Source: Enterobacter mori LMG 25706 (GTDB taxonomy: Bacteria; Pseudomonadota; Gammaproteobacteria; Enterobacterales; Enterobacteriaceae). Taken from it: 39,750 bases of DNA. Made by a program: the position numbers and the translations under genes. Below the pieces are notes generated by a model. It was not told the origin of the DNA. It saw only the letters and a list, made by a program, of their open reading frames with translations, and did not search any database. Location of the stretch: positions 351,195 through 390,944 of the forward strand of contig NZ_GL890777.1 in NCBI RefSeq assembly GCF_000211415.1, given 5' to 3'. Shown one piece after another: positions 34,903 to 39,750 of the stretch; the first letter of the stretch is position 1, and every line of letters starts with the position of its first letter.

Positions 34903-35721
34903 ATGAATACGCTCTATCAACACCTTGCGGGTGAGCCGCTCAGCGCTGCGCTGCGTCGTCTGGAAGCCGATATCAAAGTCCGTCCGGCGGATGCCGATCT
35001 CCGCGCCGCGTTTGTGCAGTTTCTGATCCTCAGCGGCAACTGGACCCGCGCCCTGACTCAGCTGAAAAGCTGGGTGGCGCTGAAGCCCCAGGCGAAGCCT
35101 ACCGTTACCCTGCTGGAGCAATCCATTCAGGGCGAGCTGCAGCGCGCGCAGGTGATGGCAGGACAGGCGCGTCCGGCCATGCCTGAAACCCAATGGCCGT
35201 GGCTAACAACCCTGGCCGCGGCGTTGAGCGAGGAGGGCGAACGCGCCAGTGCGCTGCGTCTGGACGCCCTTGAGACGGCGCAGGCAAACCCTGGTCAGAT
35301 CACCCTCGAAAATGATGAGACGCAGGCGTTTGGCTGGCTGATGGACGGCGATGCCCGCCTCGGCCCGGTGTGCGAAACCATCGTGAACGGCCGTTATTTC
35401 TGGCTGCCGTTTAGCGCTATCGCTGAGATCCGTTTTCAGGCGCCTGCCAGCGTCACCGATCTGGTCTGGCGTCACGCGCTGGTGCGCCTGACCGACGGTA
35501 CGGAGCAGGTGTGTCAGATCCCGGCGCGCTATCCGTTTGCTGAAGACGCTTCGGATGCCGTCATGCTCGGGCGTACGACTGAATGGTTGCCGCTTGACGG
35601 TGACGGTGACGGTACGCTGTACGAAGGACGGGGCCAGAAGGCGTGGCTGAGCGAACAAAGCGAATACCCGCTGCTTTCCCTGAACCTCGTGACGTTTGCG
35701 ACGGATGGAGCCGATGAGTAA
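34903..35721 (+). CDS. tagJ: T6SS accessory protein TagJ (ImpE/SciE-like)
   Basis: TagJ binds the N-terminus of TssB and may assist ClpV in sheath disassembly. This 272-residue protein has the ImpE pattern: a helical, TPR-like first half (LEADIKVRPADADLRAAFVQFLILSGNWTRA in family style) and a beta-rich second half (GRYFWLPFSAIAEIRFQAP, LVWRHALVRL, PARYPFAE). AAGGAG 5 bases upstream supports the ATG at 34903 over a GTG at 34897. The end overlaps tssE by 8 bases. Confidence 0.92.
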   Translation: MNTLYQHLAGEPLSAALRRLEADIKVRPADADLRAAFVQFLILSGNWTRALTQLKSWVALKPQAKPTVTLLEQSIQGELQRAQVMAGQARPAMPETQWPWLTTLAAALSEEGERASALRLDALETAQANPGQITLENDETQAFGWLMDGDARLGPVCETIVNGRYFWLPFSAIAEIRFQAPASVTDLVWRHALVRLTDGTEQVCQIPARYPFAEDASDAVMLGRTTEWLPLDGDGDGTLYEGRGQKAWLSEQSEYPLLSLNLVTFATDGADE

Positions 35722-36277
35722 TCCCGCTGGCGAAGGCGATCTGCTGCGCAGCGGCTGGCAGGCACGCAGCAAGCAGGAGAAGGTGGGGGCGCGCGACAAA
35801 ATGCAGCCCTCGCTGCTGGATCGTCTCACCGATAACGACCCGGAAAAAAAACGCGAGTCGGCCAACAGCAATCTGATCACCCACGCCGCCCTGCGCCGCA
35901 ATGTGCTGCGCGATCTGCAGTGGCTGTTTAACACCATCAACCACGATGCCTCCGGCGATTTGAGCGCCTTGCCGCACGTGAACCGCTCGGTGGTCAACTT
36001 CGGCGTCGCACCGCTGGCCGGGAAAAGAATGTCGGATATCGAATGGCACGATATTCAGCGCAAGCTCACCGAGGCCATCATCAATTTTGAACCGCGCATT
36101 TTGCCGCAGGGGCTGCAGGTCCGCTGCGTGTCGGATACCTCTTCGCTGGATCTGCACAACGTGCTCTCCATCGAGATCAAAGGGCGTCTGTGGTGCGTGC
36201 CGTACCCGCTGGAGTTTCTGTTTCGTACCGATGTCGATCTGGAAAACGGCCATTTTGAACTGAAAGATGCGGGGTAA
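35714..36277 (+). CDS. tssE: T6SS baseplate protein TssE (gp25-like)
   Basis: TssE is the T4 gp25-like baseplate subunit that starts sheath polymerisation. This 187-residue protein has the typical QPSLLDRLTDNDP motif near residue 36, then HAALRRNVLRDLQWLFNT, and the conserved IINFEPRI near 122. LEFLFRTDVDLENGHFELK ends it. The N-terminal 30 residues are longer than in some TssE proteins. I chose the ATG at 35714, inside the tagJ end. tssF starts 2 bases after its stop. Confidence 0.95.
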   Translation: MSNPAGEGDLLRSGWQARSKQEKVGARDKMQPSLLDRLTDNDPEKKRESANSNLITHAALRRNVLRDLQWLFNTINHDASGDLSALPHVNRSVVNFGVAPLAGKRMSDIEWHDIQRKLTEAIINFEPRILPQGLQVRCVSDTSSLDLHNVLSIEIKGRLWCVPYPLEFLFRTDVDLENGHFELKDAG

Positions 36278-36279
36278 TC

Positions 36280-38151
36280 ATGGAAAGTAAACTGCTCGAA
36301 TACTACAACCGTGAGCTGGCCTACCTGCGCGAAATGGGGGCCGAGTTTGCCGAACGCTACCCTAAAGTTGCCGGACGGCTGGGCATGCGCGGCATCGAAG
36401 TGGCGGACCCGTATACCGAACGTCTGATGGAGGGCTTCGCCTTCCTGACCTCCCGCGTGCAGATGAAAATGGACGCGGAGTTTCCGCGCTTCTCCCAGCG
36501 TCTGCTGGAGATGATTGCGCCTAACTATCTCGCGCCCACGCCGTCGATGGCGATCGCGGAGATTGAGCCCGACAGCAGCCGGGGCGACCTGAGCAAGGGC
36601 TTCATTGTGCCGCGCGGTACCATGATGGACAGCCTGGCGCTGAAGAAGACCGGCGTGACCTGCAGCTATACCACGGCGCACGAGGTCAACCTGCTACCGC
36701 TGAAAATCGACAGGGTCGAGCTGGGCGGCGTGCCCGCCGATCTGCCGCTCGCGCAGCTGGGGCTGAGCCAGCGGGGGATCAACAGCGCCTTACGGATCCG
36801 CATCGCCTGCGACGGCCCGCAAAACCTCGGGCACCTGGATTTCGACCGTCTGGAATTCTTCCTCGGCGGTCCGGACATTGAAGCGCTGAAGCTGCTGGAG
36901 CTGGTGATGGAGCACCACGCCGGGATCGTCTGTCAGACGGTCAGCCAGCATCCGCAGCGACAGCTGCTGTCGTCGGACGCGCTGCGTCAGGAGGGCTTTG
37001 GGCCTGACCAGGCGCTGCTCCCGGACGACCTGCGCAACTTTGACGGCTACCGTCTGCTGCAGGAGTATTTTGCTTTCCCGGCCCGTTTCCGCTTTATCAG
37101 CCTGAGCGGTCTGAGCAAGCTGATTCAGCGTTGCGAAAACGAAAAAGCCTTTGATATTTTCATCCTGCTGGATAAGTCGGATGAACAGCTGGAGCGCGTG
37201 GTCGACGCCAGCCATCTGGCGCTGCACTGCACGCCGGTGATCAACCTCTTCCCCAAGGTGGCCGCCCGGCAGAAGCTGAACGAAGGCCAGCACGAATACC
37301 ATCTGGTGGTCGATAACATCCGGCCGCTGGACTACGAAATTTACGCCGTGAATAAAATTTTCGGCAGCGCCGACGGGCAGCGCGACGACCAGACGTTTCG
37401 TCCTTTCTGGAGCACCTGGAGCGGCGATGCGGGCAACTACGGAGCCTATTTTTCCCTGCGTCGCGAACAGCGCGTGCTTTCCGAGCACGCCCTGCGCTAC
37501 GGCACCCGTACCGGCTATATTGGCTCGGAGGTCTTTGTTTCGCTGGTGGATGAACAGCACGCGCCGTGGCAGGAAAACCTGCGCTACATCTCTGCCGAGG
37601 TGCTCTGCACCAGCCGCGACCTGCCGCTGATGCTGCAGCAGGAGCTCGGGCAGTTCATTATGGCCGACTCCATGCCGGTGAAATCCCTCACCCTGCGTAA
37701 AGGCCCGACGCCGCCGCGTCCGGCGCTGGCCGAAGGGTTCAGCACCTGGCGGCTCATCAGCCAGCTGCAGATGAACTACCTCAGCCTGATGGACAGCGAA
37801 AATGAAGACGGCGCGGCCGCGCTGCGCCAGCTGTTAGGGCTTTACGCCAACCTGGCAGAAACGCCCGTTGCGCGTCAGGTGGAGGGGGTACGCCACTGCG
37901 TGCTGGAGCCGGTTCACCGCCGCGTGCCTGAACCCGGCCCGGTCGTTTTCGCCCGCGGGATCGGCATTACCCTGATGGTGGATGAGAGAGCCTTTTCCGG
38001 TGCCAGCCCGTGGCTCTTCGGCAGCGTAATGGAGCGTCTCTTTGCCCGCCTGGTGTCCATCAACAGCTTTACGGAGTTCACCCTGAAGAGTCAGCAGCGC
38101 GGCGAGATTGGCTACTGGGCACCGCGCATGGGTAAAAGGGCGCTGATATGA
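36280..38151 (+). CDS. tssF: T6SS baseplate protein TssF
   Basis: TssF forms the baseplate wedge with TssG and TssE. The 623-residue length is normal. The start LLEYYNRELAYLREMGAEFA is diagnostic, followed by YPKVAGRLGM, DPYTERLMEGFAFL and FPRFSQRLLEMIAPNYLAP. The middle domain has YRLLQEYFAFPARFRF and the end has the MERLFARLVSINSFTEF block. It is tightly placed between tssE (2-base gap) and tssG (4-base overlap). Confidence 0.97.
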   Translation: MESKLLEYYNRELAYLREMGAEFAERYPKVAGRLGMRGIEVADPYTERLMEGFAFLTSRVQMKMDAEFPRFSQRLLEMIAPNYLAPTPSMAIAEIEPDSSRGDLSKGFIVPRGTMMDSLALKKTGVTCSYTTAHEVNLLPLKIDRVELGGVPADLPLAQLGLSQRGINSALRIRIACDGPQNLGHLDFDRLEFFLGGPDIEALKLLELVMEHHAGIVCQTVSQHPQRQLLSSDALRQEGFGPDQALLPDDLRNFDGYRLLQEYFAFPARFRFISLSGLSKLIQRCENEKAFDIFILLDKSDEQLERVVDASHLALHCTPVINLFPKVAARQKLNEGQHEYHLVVDNIRPLDYEIYAVNKIFGSADGQRDDQTFRPFWSTWSGDAGNYGAYFSLRREQRVLSEHALRYGTRTGYIGSEVFVSLVDEQHAPWQENLRYISAEVLCTSRDLPLMLQQELGQFIMADSMPVKSLTLRKGPTPPRPALAEGFSTWRLISQLQMNYLSLMDSENEDGAAALRQLLGLYANLAETPVARQVEGVRHCVLEPVHRRVPEPGPVVFARGIGITLMVDERAFSGASPWLFGSVMERLFARLVSINSFTEFTLKSQQRGEIGYWAPRMGKRALI

Positions 38152-39191
38152 GTGATGCTGCCACTGCACCGCTGCGCGTACATCGCCTGACCCGGCTGCC
38201 GGATACGTTCTGGAGCGGGGTCCGCGAGACGCCCTGGCGCTACGATCTGTTTCAGCTGTTAAGGCGCATTGATGCCCAGGGCGGCGAGCGCTACCCGCTG
38301 GGACGCGCGCCGCTGCCGAAATTTGAGCCGCTGCGCATCGGCCAGCAGCCGTCGATGAGTTTTGCGCCGTCGACGCTGGCCCAGGTACGTCAGCGGGAGG
38401 AAAGCGGGCTGCATGAGGTCTCTATCCTCAGCTTCGGCCTGTTTGGCCCGAACGGCCCGCTGCCGGTCCACATGACCGAATATGCCCGCGAGCGTATTTA
38501 TCATCATCAGGACACCAGCCTCAGCGCGTTTGCCGATCTGTTCCACCACCGCCTTGCGCTGCTGTTTTACCGCGCCTGGGCGGATGCGCAACCGGCGGTC
38601 TCTCTGGATCGCGCCGATAACAAGCGCTTTGAGGGCTACCTGGCGTCGCTGATTGGCATGGGGCAGCCGGGGCAGATGAACAAAGGCAGCCTAAGCTCGC
38701 ATGCACGCTTTACCCACGCCGGACACCTGACCCGTAACGGGCGGGATCCGGAGGGGCTGGAGAAGATCCTGCGCAACTATTTTAAAGCGCCGGTCAAGCT
38801 GGTCAGCAACGTGCCGCAGTGGATGCCGCTTTCCACGCGCGAGCAGGCGCAACTGGGAGCAGGACGCCGCATGCCGCGCATGGGTGAGTCCGCCTTTCTC
38901 GGCGTCGCCGTCCGCGACGTTCAGCATAAGTTTCGCATCGACATAGGCCCGCTGAGCGCGGAGGAGTACAACCGCTTTCTGCCGGGAGAAGCGTGGGTCA
39001 CCGAGCTGCGCGACTGGGTGCGTCAGTACGCCGGGGTGGAGTTTGAATGGGAAACACGGGTGATCCTGCGTGAAGACGCGGTGCAGGGCACCACGCTCGG
39101 CAGCAATGGGCGATTAGGCTACAACACCTGGCTGGGCCGTCAGCCGCAGCCTGTCCCGCGTGGCGATCTGGTGTATCGCGCAGAGCGGTAA
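38148..39191 (+). CDS. tssG: T6SS baseplate protein TssG
   Basis: TssG binds TssF in the baseplate wedge. This 347-residue protein shows the family motifs FDLFQLLRRID-type (YDLFQLLRRIDAQGG near residue 30), FGLFGPNGPLPVHMTEY near 100, FADLFHHRLALLFYRAW near 128, and RLGYNTWLG near the end. The ATG overlaps the tssF stop (ATGA). tssH follows after about 40 bases. Confidence 0.96.
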   Translation: MSDAATAPLRVHRLTRLPDTFWSGVRETPWRYDLFQLLRRIDAQGGERYPLGRAPLPKFEPLRIGQQPSMSFAPSTLAQVRQREESGLHEVSILSFGLFGPNGPLPVHMTEYARERIYHHQDTSLSAFADLFHHRLALLFYRAWADAQPAVSLDRADNKRFEGYLASLIGMGQPGQMNKGSLSSHARFTHAGHLTRNGRDPEGLEKILRNYFKAPVKLVSNVPQWMPLSTREQAQLGAGRRMPRMGESAFLGVAVRDVQHKFRIDIGPLSAEEYNRFLPGEAWVTELRDWVRQYAGVEFEWETRVILREDAVQGTTLGSNGRLGYNTWLGRQPQPVPRGDLVYRAER

Positions 39192-39229
39192 TCCTTCCGT
39201 ATACCGAATTATTGTTAATGGAAACTAAC

Positions 39230-39750
39230 ATGTCAGAAATTAGCCGTGCCGTGCTTTTCGGCAAACTGGATACGCTGTTATTTACCTCTCTGGAAAGCGC
39301 CACTGCGTTCTGCAAGCTGCGCGGCAACCCCTATGTTGAGCTGGTGCACTGGCTGCATCAGCTGATGCAGCAGCAGGATGGCGATCTGCAGCAGGTCATC
39401 CGCCACTTTGCCCTTGATGAACAGCAGCTGACGCGCGATATCGTTGCGGCGCTGGATGTCCTTCCGCGCGGGGCGAGTTCCGTTTCCGATCTCTCCGAAC
39501 ATATCGACAGCGCCGTGGAGCGCGCCTGGGTCTTCGGCTCGCTGAAGTTTGGCGTCAGCCGTATTCGCGGCGGCCATTTGCTGATCGGCATGCTTAAAAC
39601 CTGGAACCTGGCTAACGTGCTGAAAAGCATCTCGTCACAGTTCACGCGTCTGAACGTCGAGGTGCTGATTGAGCAGTTCGACGCTATCTGCGCCAACAGC
39701 AAAGAGACGCAGCAGGCCGCAGCCGCCGTCGATGCACCGGCGGGTGGGGG
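39230..39750 (+). CDS. tssH: T6SS sheath-recycling ATPase TssH/ClpV (N-terminal part)
   Basis: TssH is an AAA+ unfoldase that disassembles the contracted TssBC sheath. Only the first 173 codons are in the window, and the frame is open at the right edge. The N-domain is recognisable: LFGKLDTLLFTSLESATAFCKLRGNPYVELVHWLHQL is the Clp_N form of ClpV. GGHLLIGMLKTW lies near 122, and an Ala/Pro/Gly-rich linker begins at the edge. The AAA+ domains lie outside. I chose the ATG at 39230; an in-frame ATG at 39218 is also possible. Confidence 0.93.
   Translation, partial: MSEISRAVLFGKLDTLLFTSLESATAFCKLRGNPYVELVHWLHQLMQQQDGDLQQVIRHFALDEQQLTRDIVAALDVLPRGASSVSDLSEHIDSAVERAWVFGSLKFGVSRIRGGHLLIGMLKTWNLANVLKSISSQFTRLNVEVLIEQFDAICANSKETQQAAAAVDAPAGG

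Noticed and set aside
1..39750. tRNA/rRNA genes, CRISPR arrays, insertion sequences, prophage attachment sites
   Set aside because: I found no regularly spaced repeats, transposase-like products or tRNA-like cloverleaf sequences by eye.

Overview
The window reads as chromosomal DNA of a gamma-proteobacterium of the Enterobacteriaceae, most likely Enterobacter or a close relative such as Lelliottia or Leclercia. Support comes from the E. coli-like treA, the NepI-type exporter, a YdeP-type molybdoenzyme, a REP-like palindrome, and the high-GC core genes broken by AT-rich accessory patches. The genus is an inference from gene style, not from a database match.

Left part (1-17014): a mixed metabolic and regulatory region. 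It starts with a periplasmic trehalase (treA, cut by the window edge). Divergent from it are a GPH-family sugar symporter and a RafY-like outer-membrane glycoporin. Next comes an AraC regulator divergent from a NepI-like MFS exporter. An AT-rich four-reading-frame operon (7193-8612) follows, ending in an orphan Hcp gene. Then come a GAPDH paralogue with a GlxA-type (DJ-1/PfpI plus AraC) regulator, a membrane fatty-acid desaturase overlapping a PhnD-like binding-protein gene, a LysR regulator, and the YdeP-like molybdopterin oxidoreductase. A gene-free AT-rich stretch of about 1 kb with several inverted repeats leads into the right part.

Right part (17015-39750): a type VI secretion (T6SS) cluster, all on the + strand. 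Order: SH3-like lipoprotein, tssJ, tssK, tssL (with OmpA domain), tssM, tagF, tssA, tssB, tssC; a Rap1a-like immunity / Tae4 amidase / Tai4 immunity cassette; hcp (tssD); an HExxH metallopeptidase / lipoprotein pair; tagH (FHA), pppA, an exported T6SS-associated protein, tagJ, tssE, tssF, tssG, and the start of tssH (clpV). VgrG, PAAR and the PpkA kinase are not seen and may lie beyond the right edge.

Working together: TssJLM form the envelope channel, and TssK, E, F, G and A the baseplate and its assembly platform. TssBC is the sheath, Hcp the tube, and TssH recycles the sheath. TagF, TagH and PppA suggest threonine-phosphorylation control. Effector/immunity-type cargo sits on both sides of hcp, and hairpins separate the sheath, cargo, tube and regulatory segments. 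The least explained parts are the orphan Hcp operon at 7.2-8.6 kb with an unrecognised, apparently frameshifted gene, and the metallopeptidase/lipoprotein pair after hcp.
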